A stretch of DNA of 64,000 nucleotides, from positions 4,960,001 through 5,024,000 of the forward strand of contig NZ_CP079218.1 of the NCBI RefSeq assembly GCF_019317285.1, read 5' to 3'. This document shows, piece after piece, positions 35,355 through 45,500 of the stretch (the stretch's first letter is position 1; every line of letters begins with the position of its first letter). The position numbers and the translations under genes were made by a program. The DNA is from Pedobacter sp. D749. GTDB taxonomy: Bacteria; Bacteroidota; Bacteroidia; Sphingobacteriales; Sphingobacteriaceae. The notes under the pieces were generated by a model that was not told the DNA's origin, ran no database searches, and was given only the letters and a program-made list of their open reading frames with translations.

Positions 35355-37688
35355 TTAATTCGCCTGAAGATCTGCTGATAACACTTTTTCAGTTTTACGC
35401 ATCTCTTTTGCAGCTTCAACCATTTCGATCAATGCTTTTTTGGTTTCGTCCCATCCGCGGGTTTTTAAGCCACAATCAGGGTTTACCCAAAGTTGCTCCT
35501 GGGGAATAACAGCCTTTGCTTTTTTGAGCAATTGAACCATTTCTTCCCTCTTCGGAACCCTTGGAGAGTGAATATCGTATACACCCGGACCAATTTCGTT
35601 TGGATATTTAAAATCAGCAAAAGCATCCAATAACTCCATTTGCGAACGCGAGGTTTCGATCGTGATCACATCGGCATCCATATCGGCAATATTCTGGATG
35701 ATATCGTTAAACTCAGAATAACACATATGTGTGTGAATTTGCGTATCGTCTTTCACTCCACTCGCCGAAATTTTAAAGGCTTTAACCGCCCAGTTGAGGT
35801 AAGTTTGCCAATCAGCTTTGCGCAATGGTAAACCTTCTCTAATGGCTGGCTCATCAATTTGAATGATTTTAATGCCTGTATTTTCCAGGTCACAAACCTC
35901 ATCACGGATAGCCAGGGCAATCTGTGTACAGGTTTCTGATCGTGGTTGATCATTTCGAACAAATGACCATTGTAAAATCGTTACCGGACCAGTCAACATC
36001 CCTTTCATGTATTTTGAGGTAAGTGACTGTGCATAGGCGGTCCATTTTACCGTCATCGGTTTCGGACGCGAAACATCACCAAAAATGATCGGGGGTTTTA
36101 CACAGCGTGAGCCATAACTTTGTACCCAGCCATTTTTAGAGAAAGCGAAACCATCCAGTTGCTCACCGAAGTATTCAACCATATCGTTACGCTCAAATTC
36201 ACCATGAACCAAAACATCCAGATCGATTTCTTCCTGCCAGGTTACGGCTTTTGCTGTTTCTTTTGCGATGAGATCATCATACTCTTCAGTGGTAAAAGTT
36301 CCGTTTTTAAGCTTTGCTCTCCAGCTTCTTACCTCTGCCGTTTGCGGAAAAGATCCGATGGTTGTAGTGGCATAAATAGGCAAATTAAGCTCCTGTTGTT
36401 TTATTTTTCTAGTCGAAAATGGACTTAAACGTTTCGAATCTTGCTCTTTTAAGGCCAAAACACGCGCTTTTACTTCCGGATTGTGGATGATTTTAGAAAC
36501 TTTACGATTAGCGATCGCTTTTTTGTTTTCCTCAAGTTTTTGCAGGGTAGATGCAGGGCTTTCGTTGGTGATCAGTTTTTTTAAGGTAGCTACTTCTGCA
36601 ATTTTTTGTTTCGCATAAGCCAGCCACTGTTTAATTTCTGCCGAGAGGTTTTGTTCATTGGTTTCATTGTCCAGATCAACAGGTGAGTGAATTAATGAGC
36701 AGGATGGTGCTATCCACACTTTATCCAATCCTTTTTTTTCTACCACCTGATTAATTATGGATACAGATTTTTCGAAATCACTTTTCCAGATGTTCCTTCC
36801 GTCTACTAAACCTAGTGAAAGGATCGTGTCGTCTTTTAACGAGGCTAAGACATCTGTCAATTGATCTTCTGCTCGTACCAGATCGACATGTAAAACATTT
36901 ACCGGTAATGAAGAGGTTAGTGCTAAATTATTGCCTAAGCCCTCAAAATAAGTAGCCAAAACAATTTTTAACCTAGGAAAAGCTTTTCTGATCTCTTTAT
37001 AAGCATATTCATAAGCTTTCTTGTCTTTTTCGGTGAGGTCTAAAGTCAAAAACGGCTCATCAAACTGAACATATTCTATATCCAAAGCATCTAAACGGGA
37101 TAAAATCTCGATATAAACCGGAAGGAGATTTTTGATCAGGTCTATTTTTTCAAAGCCAGTTTCTTTTTCTTTTCCCAGTAAAAGGTAAGAAACCGGACCG
37201 ATTAGAACAGGTTTGGTGGTAATACCCAATTGTTTTGCCTCGTAAAACTCATCGATAATTTTAGTTGAGAAAAGTTTAAAAGGCTGGTCTTTGTAAAACT
37301 CGGGCACAATGTAATGGTAGTTGGTATCAAACCATTTGGTCATTTCCATTGCTACCACATCCAATCCCTCTTTCTGATAGCCTCTTGCCATAGCAAAATA
37401 GAGATCAAGTTCAGAATTTCCTTTTTTCAGGATCACTTCGTTGTACCTTTTCGGTATTGCCCCAAAGGTTAATGAATGATCAAGAACATGATCATAAAAA
37501 GAAAAGTCGTTCGATGGAATGATATCAATTCCAGCTTCTTTTTGAAGTTTCCAATTTTCGTGGCGAATGTTTTTTCCCACCTGAAGTACATTTTTGTACC
37601 CAGTTTTATCTGCCCAGTAATTTTCGCAGATTTTCTTTAATTCCCTTTGGCTACCTATTCGCGGATAGCCCAGATTTTGCGTTAGCAT
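35355..37688 (-). CDS. metE: Cobalamin-independent methionine synthase MetE
   Basis: 777 residues, full length, with the two barrel halves of the family. The N-terminal half opens with NLGYPRIGSQRELKK. The C-terminal catalytic half begins near residue 435 (ATTTIGSFPQTAEVR) and carries the zinc ligands in HTHMCYSEF and in WVNPDCGLKTRG. MetE transfers the methyl group from methyltetrahydrofolate to homocysteine. A cobalamin riboswitch lies about 200 nt upstream on the same strand, so synthesis should be switched off when B12 is available and a B12-dependent MetH can work. Confidence 0.97.
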   Translation of the reverse strand: MLTQNLGYPRIGSQRELKKICENYWADKTGYKNVLQVGKNIRHENWKLQKEAGIDIIPSNDFSFYDHVLDHSLTFGAIPKRYNEVILKKGNSELDLYFAMARGYQKEGLDVVAMEMTKWFDTNYHYIVPEFYKDQPFKLFSTKIIDEFYEAKQLGITTKPVLIGPVSYLLLGKEKETGFEKIDLIKNLLPVYIEILSRLDALDIEYVQFDEPFLTLDLTEKDKKAYEYAYKEIRKAFPRLKIVLATYFEGLGNNLALTSSLPVNVLHVDLVRAEDQLTDVLASLKDDTILSLGLVDGRNIWKSDFEKSVSIINQVVEKKGLDKVWIAPSCSLIHSPVDLDNETNEQNLSAEIKQWLAYAKQKIAEVATLKKLITNESPASTLQKLEENKKAIANRKVSKIIHNPEVKARVLALKEQDSKRLSPFSTRKIKQQELNLPIYATTTIGSFPQTAEVRSWRAKLKNGTFTTEEYDDLIAKETAKAVTWQEEIDLDVLVHGEFERNDMVEYFGEQLDGFAFSKNGWVQSYGSRCVKPPIIFGDVSRPKPMTVKWTAYAQSLTSKYMKGMLTGPVTILQWSFVRNDQPRSETCTQIALAIRDEVCDLENTGIKIIQIDEPAIREGLPLRKADWQTYLNWAVKAFKISASGVKDDTQIHTHMCYSEFNDIIQNIADMDADVITIETSRSQMELLDAFADFKYPNEIGPGVYDIHSPRVPKREEMVQLLKKAKAVIPQEQLWVNPDCGLKTRGWDETKKALIEMVEAAKEMRKTEKVLSADLQAN

Positions 37689-37892
37689 CTCTTTTAAAGA
37701 TTAAGTAAATAAATCGTTTAAAAGCTCAAATCAGTATTTTATACTTTTCTGTTAAAATAAAAAAGGAAAGGTTACAGCACAGCCTGCCGACTCATCAGCA
37801 AAAAGCTTAAAGCAAGCATATAAAATTTTAATTTTATTGTGTACAATCAGACCTGACCAATTACTTTATAACGCGAAAGCACCGTCAATTCA

Positions 37893-38078
37893 ATATAGGC
37901 AGGTCTCCTGACTTATTCCCGATCTTATCGCCTTCCCATCCCGGTAAAACGGAACAGTGGCATGAATGATAAGACCGTTGTCTTTTTGCTAAAGACAGAA
38001 TTTACAGTTGCGCGACAGCTCGTGATTTGCACACGATTCCCTATTAATCCCGGTTGTAATTCCGGGAACCTGTATCGG
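37893..38078 (-). promoter_or_regulatory. Cobalamin (B12) riboswitch upstream of metE
   Basis: Read on the minus strand, the aptamer landmarks come in order: AATAGGGAATCGTGTGCAAA, CACGAGCTGTCGCGCAACTG, the GCCACTG element, GGGAAGGCG and the closing AGTCAGGAGACCTGCC. Ends are placed where ATACAGGT and ACCTGCCTAT can pair as P1. The aptamer lies about 200 nt before the metE start. I found no convincing terminator hairpin between them, so whether control is transcriptional or translational is left open. Confidence 0.93.
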
Positions 38079-38113
38079 TTGATGAAAAATAAAGTTAAGA
38101 ACTTACATCAAGG

Positions 38114-38121
38114 CAAATGTA
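38114..38121 (-). promoter_or_regulatory. -7 promoter box for the riboswitch-metE transcript
   Basis: TACATTTG on the minus strand, about 35 nt before the aptamer, as expected for a transcript beginning just ahead of the riboswitch. Confidence 0.55.
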
Positions 38122-38184
38122 TGGATTAGGATTTAAAACTTGTAACAAATTTACAGCAAGCCCTTTTTGGAGCTTATTCTCTGT

Positions 38185-38192
38185 TATATTTG
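38185..38192 (+). promoter_or_regulatory. -7 promoter box of the M14 peptidase gene
   Basis: TATATTTG, 23 nt before the ATG at 38216. A TTTG at 38166-38169 is too close (15-nt spacer) to be a normal -33 element. Confidence 0.5.
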
Positions 38193-38215
38193 ATTACCTG
38201 ACTTAAACTCTTATT

Positions 38216-40912
38216 ATGATGAAAACCTGCTATAAAGGGCTTTGCATTGCTTTTTTAATGGTAAATAGCTGTGTGGTACTGGCCCAGGAAGTGCCCACTC
38301 CAAAATCGCATTTTGGTTTTGATATCGGCGAGGATTATCAACTGGCCAATTACACCCAAACAGAAGCCTACTTTAAAAAGCTTGCAACAGCTTCTAACCG
38401 TATTAAACTAGTTGATATTGGGAAAACCGAAGAAGGCAGAAGTCAGTATATGCTGATTGTTTCTTCACCTGAAAACCTGAAGAAATTAGATCGTTATAAA
38501 GAAATTTCACAACAACTGGCCCATGCCGAAATTACGCCTGAGCAGGCCAAAGTATTGGCACAGGAAGGTAAAGCAGTAGTATGGATAGATGGAGGCCTGC
38601 ATGCAAATGAAGTGGTTGGCACCCATCAGCTGATCCAAACGGTATACGAATTTGCCTCCAGAAAAGACCCTGAAACTTTGCGTATTTTGGATAATGTAAT
38701 CATTTTGTTTACTCATGCAAACCCTGATGGTCAGGAGCTGGTAAGCAATTGGTACATGAGGGATAAAGATCCGAAGAAAAGAACAACTTCCGGACTTCCT
38801 GTTTTGTACGAAAAATATGCGGGACATGATAACAACCGTGATTTCTTTATGTTAAACCTTAAAGAAACACAAAATATCGGTCGTCAGCTTTTTGTAGAAT
38901 GGATCCCACAGATTATGTATAACCACCATCAGGCTGGTCCGGCAGGAACCGTTGTTGCAGGCCCACCCTATCGTGATCCGTTTAATTATGTTTTCGATCC
39001 AACACTATTAACCAGTTTAGATGCTGTCGGTGCGGCCATGCACAACCGCATGAATGTAGAAAACAAGCCTGGTTATACCCAGCGGGGAGGATCGGTTTAT
39101 TCTACCTGGTACAATGGCGGTTTAAGAACCACAACCTATTTTCATAACATGATCGGGCTCCTGACCGAAATTATCGGGAACCCTACCCCTTCTGAAATCC
39201 CGTTGGTTCCTTCGAGATTACTGCCGAACGGCGATTCGCCAAACCCGATTACCCCAAGGAAATGGTATTTTAAAAACTCTATCGACTATTCGGTATCGCT
39301 AAACTATGCTGTTTTAAATTATGCACAACGTTATCGCGACGAATTGTTGTATAACATTTACCAGATGGGCAAAAATTCGATCGAAAGAGGTAAAAAGGAT
39401 ACCTGGTCTTTCTCTCCGAAGAGAATTGAAGCCATTAACAACGCTGCAAAAGTCGAAAAAGGTGTCCCGATTACCGGTGGAGATGCTGATTTTAGCCCAA
39501 GGCGACAGATGAGCATGAAAGCTTTTGATACGGTGATGAAAGCACCGGCAAACAGAGATCCGCGCGGATACATTTTAAGTGCCGATCAGCCCGATTTTAA
39601 CTCTGCCATTAAGTTTTTGAATGCATTGATCAGAACGGGAATTGTGGTGCAAAAAGCAAAGGCTTCATTTACCGTTGCGGGGAAAAATTACCCTGCAGGA
39701 AGTTATGTGGTAAAAACCGATCAGGCTTTCCGTCCGCACGTTTTGGATATGTTTGAACCGCAAGATCACCCAAATGATTTCAAATACGAAGGCGGTGCAC
39801 CAATTCCTCCTTATGATGCCGCCGGATGGACTTTGGCATATCTGATGGATGTGAAGTTCGACCGTATTCTTGACGATTTTTCAGGACCGTTTGAAAAAAA
39901 TCCTTATGGGGAACTCTTAAAGCCAGAGCATAAACTACCAAATGGATCAGGTTATGTCTTAAGTGCAGCACAAAATGATTCTTATACCGCAGTTAATGAT
40001 CTATTGAAAAACAAAGTTGAGGTTTACCGCTCTACTGAAAATGGAGACTTTTATGTTTCATCAGTAGGAAAATCGGTGTTGGAAAAAGCAAACATTATGC
40101 TAAAAGTCGCCGCTGCCCCAAAGGATAAAATTAAAATCTTTGCCAAAAGAATTGCCCTTTGGGATACTTATGGTGGTTCTATGGCTTCGGGTTGGGTGCG
40201 GTTTTTAATGGAACAGTACCATTATAATGCTACGGTAATCTATCCGCAGGACATTGATGCGGGAAATTTAAAATCTAAATACGATGTAATCATTTTTGTG
40301 GGCGGTGCAATTCCATCGGTTCAGGGCGGAGGATTTGGAAACAGATCTTTTGGTCCAAAGGCGGAAGAAATCCCTCAGGAATTTAGAAACCGTTTAGGCA
40401 AGATCAGCACTGATAAATCAATCCATGAGTTAAAGAAATTTTTAGAAGCGGGCGGCAATATTGTAACCATTGGCAGCAGTACTAACCTGGCTTATCACTT
40501 AAATTTACCTGTTCGTAATGCAATGGTCGAAATTGTAAATGGAGAGGAAAAACGATTACCTGCTGAAAAATACTATGTTCCTGGAAGTGTTTTAAATGTT
40601 GGTGTAGATACTTCTTTGCCTACCAATTGGGGCATGGAAAAGGAAGCCGATATCTATTTTGATAATAGTCCGGTTTTTAAACTCACTGGCGACGCCATTG
40701 CTTCTGGTAAGATTAAACCTTTAATGTGGTTCAAAAACGCCACACCGCTGCGCAGCGGCTGGGCATGGGGGCAGGCTTACCTGCAAGACGGGGTAACGGC
40801 TTTTGAAGCAAAAGTTGGGAAAGGTAAATTGATTGCCTTCGGACCCGAAATTACATTTAGAGCACAAACGCACGGTACTTTTAAGTTAATATTTAACCAG
40901 TTGTATAAATAG
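38216..40912 (+). CDS. Secreted M14-family zinc carboxypeptidase
   Basis: 898 residues. The signal peptide ends near residue 24 (VVLAQE). The M14 domain (about 45-330) has the zinc motif HANE with H129 and E132, a HDNNRDF substrate-binding loop, and NHHQAG, where H237 is the third ligand. LLTEIIGNP near 320 is the likely catalytic Glu. The C-terminal part (about 690-890) looks like a glutamine-amidotransferase-like flavodoxin fold (YDVIIFVGGAIP, LEAGGNIVTIGSS). It probably degrades peptides in the periplasm or outside. An ATG one codon later could equally be the start. Confidence 0.9.
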   Translation: MMKTCYKGLCIAFLMVNSCVVLAQEVPTPKSHFGFDIGEDYQLANYTQTEAYFKKLATASNRIKLVDIGKTEEGRSQYMLIVSSPENLKKLDRYKEISQQLAHAEITPEQAKVLAQEGKAVVWIDGGLHANEVVGTHQLIQTVYEFASRKDPETLRILDNVIILFTHANPDGQELVSNWYMRDKDPKKRTTSGLPVLYEKYAGHDNNRDFFMLNLKETQNIGRQLFVEWIPQIMYNHHQAGPAGTVVAGPPYRDPFNYVFDPTLLTSLDAVGAAMHNRMNVENKPGYTQRGGSVYSTWYNGGLRTTTYFHNMIGLLTEIIGNPTPSEIPLVPSRLLPNGDSPNPITPRKWYFKNSIDYSVSLNYAVLNYAQRYRDELLYNIYQMGKNSIERGKKDTWSFSPKRIEAINNAAKVEKGVPITGGDADFSPRRQMSMKAFDTVMKAPANRDPRGYILSADQPDFNSAIKFLNALIRTGIVVQKAKASFTVAGKNYPAGSYVVKTDQAFRPHVLDMFEPQDHPNDFKYEGGAPIPPYDAAGWTLAYLMDVKFDRILDDFSGPFEKNPYGELLKPEHKLPNGSGYVLSAAQNDSYTAVNDLLKNKVEVYRSTENGDFYVSSVGKSVLEKANIMLKVAAAPKDKIKIFAKRIALWDTYGGSMASGWVRFLMEQYHYNATVIYPQDIDAGNLKSKYDVIIFVGGAIPSVQGGGFGNRSFGPKAEEIPQEFRNRLGKISTDKSIHELKKFLEAGGNIVTIGSSTNLAYHLNLPVRNAMVEIVNGEEKRLPAEKYYVPGSVLNVGVDTSLPTNWGMEKEADIYFDNSPVFKLTGDAIASGKIKPLMWFKNATPLRSGWAWGQAYLQDGVTAFEAKVGKGKLIAFGPEITFRAQTHGTFKLIFNQLYK

Positions 40913-40950
40913 TTATAATTGAGTTTGCCATGTTGAGCTTCCTGATCGGT

Positions 40951-41033
40951 CGTCATTCCCGCGCAGGCGGGAATCGTAATGCACCTGCAAACCTACCAAG
41001 GCATTAAGATTCCCAATCAAGTTGGGAATGACG
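40951..41033. repeat. CGTCATTCCC palindromic element, copy 1
   Basis: cgtcattcccgcgcaggcgg opens the element; an inner gcgggaat/attcccgc hairpin, gtaatgc and gcattaagattccc follow; it closes with gttgggaatgacg at 41033. A second copy in the same orientation lies at 42134-42210, on the other side of the frnE-like gene. Confidence 0.8.
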
Positions 41034-41197
41034 GTTCGTCGTAGCAGATCAATTATTAAGATTTTCTTGTCAATGTATATGAATTTTGTACAATAAATTG
41101 TCTCTCAGAATGACATTCTATGATTAATATAGAAGCCACTATCCTAAATGATAGTAGCTTTTTACTTTGGCCTTACTATAGCCAATTATAATCACCT

Positions 41198-41205
41198 TAA
41201 TTTTG
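41198..41205 (+). promoter_or_regulatory. -7 promoter box of the DsbA/FrnE-type gene
   Basis: TAATTTTG ends only 4 nt before the ATG at 41210, which would make the transcript start at or next to the start codon. Confidence 0.5.
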
Positions 41206-41209
41206 TGCT

Positions 41210-41926
41210 ATGAAAGTAGAAATCTGGTCGGATGTAATGTGTCCGTTTTGCTATATCGGGAAAAGACATTTTGAACAGGCGATAGAAAAATTGCCCTTCA
41301 AAAATGAAATTGAAATAGATTGGAAGAGTTTTCAGCTCAATCCGGAGTATCACAATACCAATAATGAAACGGTATACGATTACCTTTCGAGAAGTAAAGG
41401 AATGCCGGCTGAGCAAGCCAAACAAATGACTAAGCAGGTTGTTGATATGGCTGCAAATGCAGGCTTAAGCATCGATTTTGATAACAATATTCCAGCAAAT
41501 ACCTTTAACGCACATCGTTTGATCCACCTGGCAGCCAAACATAGTCTACAAGATTTAGCGGAAGAAAAACTGTTTGAAGCACATTTTGTAAACAGTAAAA
41601 ATATTGGCGAAACCGATGTTTTAGTTGATCTTGCTGAAGAAATTGGGTTAAATCGCGCTGAAGCAGAAGAGGTTTTAAAAGGAGATCAATTTAGCGAAGC
41701 TGTTCGTTATGATATTTATGAAAGCCAGAATTTAGGTATTAGAGGGGTTCCTTATTTTGTAATGGACCGCAAATATGGCGTTTCAGGTGCTCAACCTGTT
41801 CAGGCTTTTACCGATGCGCTTACCCAGAGTTTTACAGAATGGAAAGAAACTCAACCTAAAACCACACTTACCTCATTAAATAAAAATGATGATGCGGTTT
41901 GTGATGAAAATGGTTGTGAGATATAG
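41210..41926 (+). CDS. DsbA-family oxidoreductase (FrnE type)
   Basis: 238 residues, a thioredoxin fold with a helical insert. The redox motif CPFC is at residues 11-14 (SDVMCPFCYIGK), and the cis-proline loop is GIRGVPYFVMD. There is no signal peptide, so it acts in the cytoplasm like FrnE/polyketide-type members, linked to oxidative or cadmium stress in some bacteria. The C-terminus ends in a CDENGCEI tail with an extra Cys pair. It is flanked by two direct copies of a palindromic repeat. Substrate unknown. Confidence 0.9.
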   Translation: MKVEIWSDVMCPFCYIGKRHFEQAIEKLPFKNEIEIDWKSFQLNPEYHNTNNETVYDYLSRSKGMPAEQAKQMTKQVVDMAANAGLSIDFDNNIPANTFNAHRLIHLAAKHSLQDLAEEKLFEAHFVNSKNIGETDVLVDLAEEIGLNRAEAEEVLKGDQFSEAVRYDIYESQNLGIRGVPYFVMDRKYGVSGAQPVQAFTDALTQSFTEWKETQPKTTLTSLNKNDDAVCDENGCEI

Positions 41927-42233
41927 ATTTGTTTCCCGCAGATTACGCTGATCGACGCAGATTTTTTTCTGCTAAAATCATTTTGATCTGCGGAGAATTT
42001 ACCTTCCTCGTCATGCTGAATTTATTTCAGCATCTATTAAATGGTTATGCGGTTAGATCCTGAAACTAGTTCAGGATGAAGATTGTAACAGGTCTTTTGA
42101 ATACACTCATAGTGACAGATTCTAGAGAACGGTCGTCTTTCCCGCGCAGGCGGGAATCTTAATGCAACCCTACTAAGGCATTACGATTCCCAATCAAGTT
42201 AGGAATGACGATTCATCTATACTATCATTCTAA
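41927..42233. other. Intergenic region made largely of repeats
   Basis: Contains catgctgaatttatttcagcatct (about 42013-42036), then a gatcctgaaactagttcagg palindrome, and the second CGTCATTCCC-type element at 42134-42210. No gene. Confidence 0.6.
42134..42210. repeat. CGTCATTCCC palindromic element, copy 2
   Basis: Same structure as 40951-41033: cgtctttcccgcgcaggcgg at the left, cttaatgc and gcattacgattccc in the middle, gttaggaatgacg at the right. A decayed relative lies at 1391-1450. Confidence 0.8.
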
Positions 42234-42455
42234 CTACCGATTTTGATTCTTCAATGGCGTTAACAGGTATTCTAAGCCATTCACCCGTATTTCAAACATC
42301 GTAGCCATTAAGTCGCCCAATTTACCTTTCGGGAAGCCCTTATCCTTATACCAAAGCAAATAACTTTCAGGGATATTGCAGATCAGGTAACCTTTATATT
42401 TTCCATAAGGCATTTGCATTTTCACTAAATCGAGCAATAAGGTTGGGTCTAACAT
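42234..42455 (-). CDS. DUF3820 family protein
   Basis: 73 residues. The chain contains the family core MPYGKYKGYLICNIPESYLLWY followed by a KGFPKGKLGDLM stretch. DUF3820 proteins are small, basic and widespread; one was described as a quorum-regulated factor in Pseudomonas, but no general function is known. It lies downstream of mfd on the same strand, separated by a complex palindrome that may end the mfd transcript. Confidence 0.85.
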   Translation of the reverse strand: MLDPTLLLDLVKMQMPYGKYKGYLICNIPESYLLWYKDKGFPKGKLGDLMATMFEIRVNGLEYLLTPLKNQNR

Positions 42456-42484
42456 TTTTATTTTAAGGTAGTGCTGATAATTTG

Positions 42485-42560
42485 AAAAACATTAATTCAG
42501 TCAGTTCATTGACCGAATTAACGTTAATTGAGTCAGTCCGTTGACTGAATTAATGTTTTT
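42485..42560. terminator. Complex palindrome after mfd (probable bidirectional terminator)
   Basis: A perfect 19-bp outer repeat, AAAAACATTAATTCAGTCA (42485-42503) against 42542-42560, encloses a second palindrome centred on AACGTT at 42521. In all there are four copies of a TTGACtGAATTAA-like unit in alternating orientation. The A and T runs at the ends give a U tail on both strands. The right arm touches the last two bases of the mfd stop codon. Confidence 0.7.
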
Positions 42561-45500
42561 AGTCGATAAGTTCCAACGTTTCGATTGCTTCCTCAACGGT
42601 TTTTACATTATCAAAAGCAATCCTTAGCGTATTTTTTACTTCTTTTAAATTACACATCCGTGGATGGTTTTGTGCAAAAGTTAAAATCCTGGTAAAGGTA
42701 TTCGAATCGAAATAAGCCGATTGTTTATCGCTTAGGAAATATCCCCGCAAACTATTTTTCTTGAAACTGATTTTCTCGAAGCCCAATTTCTTGCCCAGCC
42801 ACTGCAAACGCACCACACTCAACATGGTTTTTACTTGTGGTGGAACTGGTCCGAAACGATCTGCCAGATGTTTTTCAAAAATGGCAAGTTCAGCTTCATT
42901 ATCGAGTTTAGAAAGTTCTGTATATAAATTGTAACGCTCGGTAATATTGGTAATGTAGGCATCCGGAATATATAATTCCAGATCAGTATCTACCTGCGTA
43001 AAGCCCACAAACGGACGGGCAGGTTCATTTTCGAACAATCCCTTAAATTCAGCCTCCTTTAGTTCTTGTATGGCTTCGTCCAAGATCTTGTGGTACATTT
43101 CAAAACCGATTTCGGCAATGAAACCACTTTGCTCTGCACCCAATAGGTTTCCACTACCGCGGATGTCTAAATCGCGCATGGCTACATTAAAGCCACTGCC
43201 AAGATCAGAAAACTCTTCGATTGCGCTTAAACGCTTACGCGCTTCGGAGGTTAAAGTAGATAATGGTGGTGAGAGTAAATAGCAGAAAGCTTTTTTATTG
43301 CTCCGGCCTACTCTACCACGCATCTGGTGCAAATCGCTCAAACCAAACATGTGTGCATGGTTGATAATGATGGTATTGGCGTTCGGAATATCTAAACCAG
43401 CTTCGATAATGGTAGTGGCCACTAAAACATCTTTTTCGCCATTAATAAAATCGAGCATCACATCTTCCAGTTGGTCACCATCTAACTGTCCGTGCGCAAT
43501 ACCAATTCTTGCCTTTGGAACCAATTTCTGAATTAATCCACCCAATTGCATCAGGTCGTTAACCCGGTTATGGATAAAAAATACCTGTCCGCCACGGTCT
43601 AATTCGAACTGAACGGCTTCCTGGATCAATTTATCATTAAAAACATGCAATTCGGTACTTACCGGTTGGCGGTTTGGTGGTGGTGTGCTGATGATCGATA
43701 AATCCCTTGCCCCCATTAAAGAAAAATGCAAGGTTCTCGGAATTGGAGTCGCCGTAAGGGTTAAAGTATCAACATTTACCCTAACAGCTTTTAACCTTTC
43801 TTTTGCGGTAACGCCAAACTTCTGCTCTTCATCAATAATCATGATGCCGAGATCTTTAAATTTTACATCTTTGCTCAGCAAACGGTGTGTACCGATCAAA
43901 ATATCAACTTTACCTGCAGCAGCTTCGGCTAAGGTATCTTTGATCTGTTTACTGGTTTTAAAACGGTTAATGTAATCAACTGTAACCGGGAAATCTTTTA
44001 AACGGGAAGAGAACGTTTTGAAATGCTGTAGGGCCAAAATGGTTGTAGGAACCAGGATCGCTGCCTGTTTGCCTTCTGCTACTGCTTTAAATGCGGCGCG
44101 TACGGCAATCTCGGTTTTTCCGAAGCCCACATCACCGCAAACCAAACGGTCCATTGGATGTGGCGATTCCATATCCTTTTTCACATCCTGCGTCGCTTTT
44201 AACTGATCAGGGGTGTCCTCGTAAATAAAAGATGCTTCCAGTTCCGTTTGTAAATAGCTATCTGGCGAAAATGCCGTTCCGGCCTGGGTTTTGCGCAAAG
44301 CATAAAGCTTGATCAGGTCCCGGGCGATATCTTTAACTTTTTTTTTAGTTGTTTTTTTTAGCTTGTCCCAGGCATCTGTACCCAGCTTATTCATTTTAGG
44401 TACACCGCTTTCCTTGCCGCTGTATTTGGCAATGCGGTTTAGGGAGTTAATGTTTACATAAAGCAGGTCGTTATCTGCATAAATTAAACGGATCATCTCC
44501 TGAGTTTTGCCATTTACCTCAACCTTTTCAAGTCCGGCATATTTGCCGATGCCATGATCGATGTGGGTAACGTAATCACCAGATTTCAGTTCCCTTAAAT
44601 CTTTTAAGGTAATGGCCTGACTTTTCTGATAACCTTTTTTAAGCTTGTATTTATAGTAACGATCAAAGATCTGGTGATCTGTGTAAAATGCGGTCTGGAT
44701 CTGCGGATCTACAAAACCCTCGCGCAACATGCTATTGATCGGCGTAAACTTGGCTGTTTTGTCAATATCCTCTAAAATGGCATATAAACGCTCAATCTGT
44801 TTTGGCGAATCGGTAAAAATAAAATTGATAATTCCTGCCTTTTCATTCTCCTTTAGGTTATGGATCAGCAGATTGAAATCTTTATTGAATGATGGCTGTG
44901 GTTTGGTTTCAAATTCAAAGCGGTTATCAGTTTTATAAAAAAACTGTTTGCCAAATTCTACCAAGGGGAAATCCTGAAGGTGATCGCCCAATAATTTCTC
45001 GTCGCTAAAAGCAAATTTTGGATCAATCCAATCCGGGTTTTTATTCTTATCATCAAGCGAAAGTGCTTTCCAAAGTTCAACCGCTTTTTTATATCCCGCT
45101 TTAACAATATCGAGGGTAAACTCGACATCCTTAAACCAAAGCTGGGTGTCCTGATCAATATAATCAAGAATGCTGATGTTGCTTTCCGTTAAAAACTTTG
45201 CCTGAACGTTGGGCACAATGGTAAGCGACTTAACATCGGCAACCGAAAGCTGACTTTCAATTTCAAAACTTCTGATACTTTCTACCTCATCGCCGAAAAA
45301 TTCAATACGGTAAGGCAAATCAGAAGAGAAAGAAAATATATCTACAATACCCCCACGGATGGAAAATTGCCCCGGTTCGTAAACAAAATCCCTGCGGTCG
45401 AAATCGTAATCAATTAAAAACTCGTTGATAAAATCAATGCCTAACTTTGCACCTAAACTAATTTCTAATGTGTTTTTTTCTAAAGCAGAGCGGTCGATCA

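Noticed and set aside
37689..37890. Terminator or anti-terminator between the B12 aptamer and metE
   Set aside because: Several weak stems are possible but none combines a stable stem with a U run.
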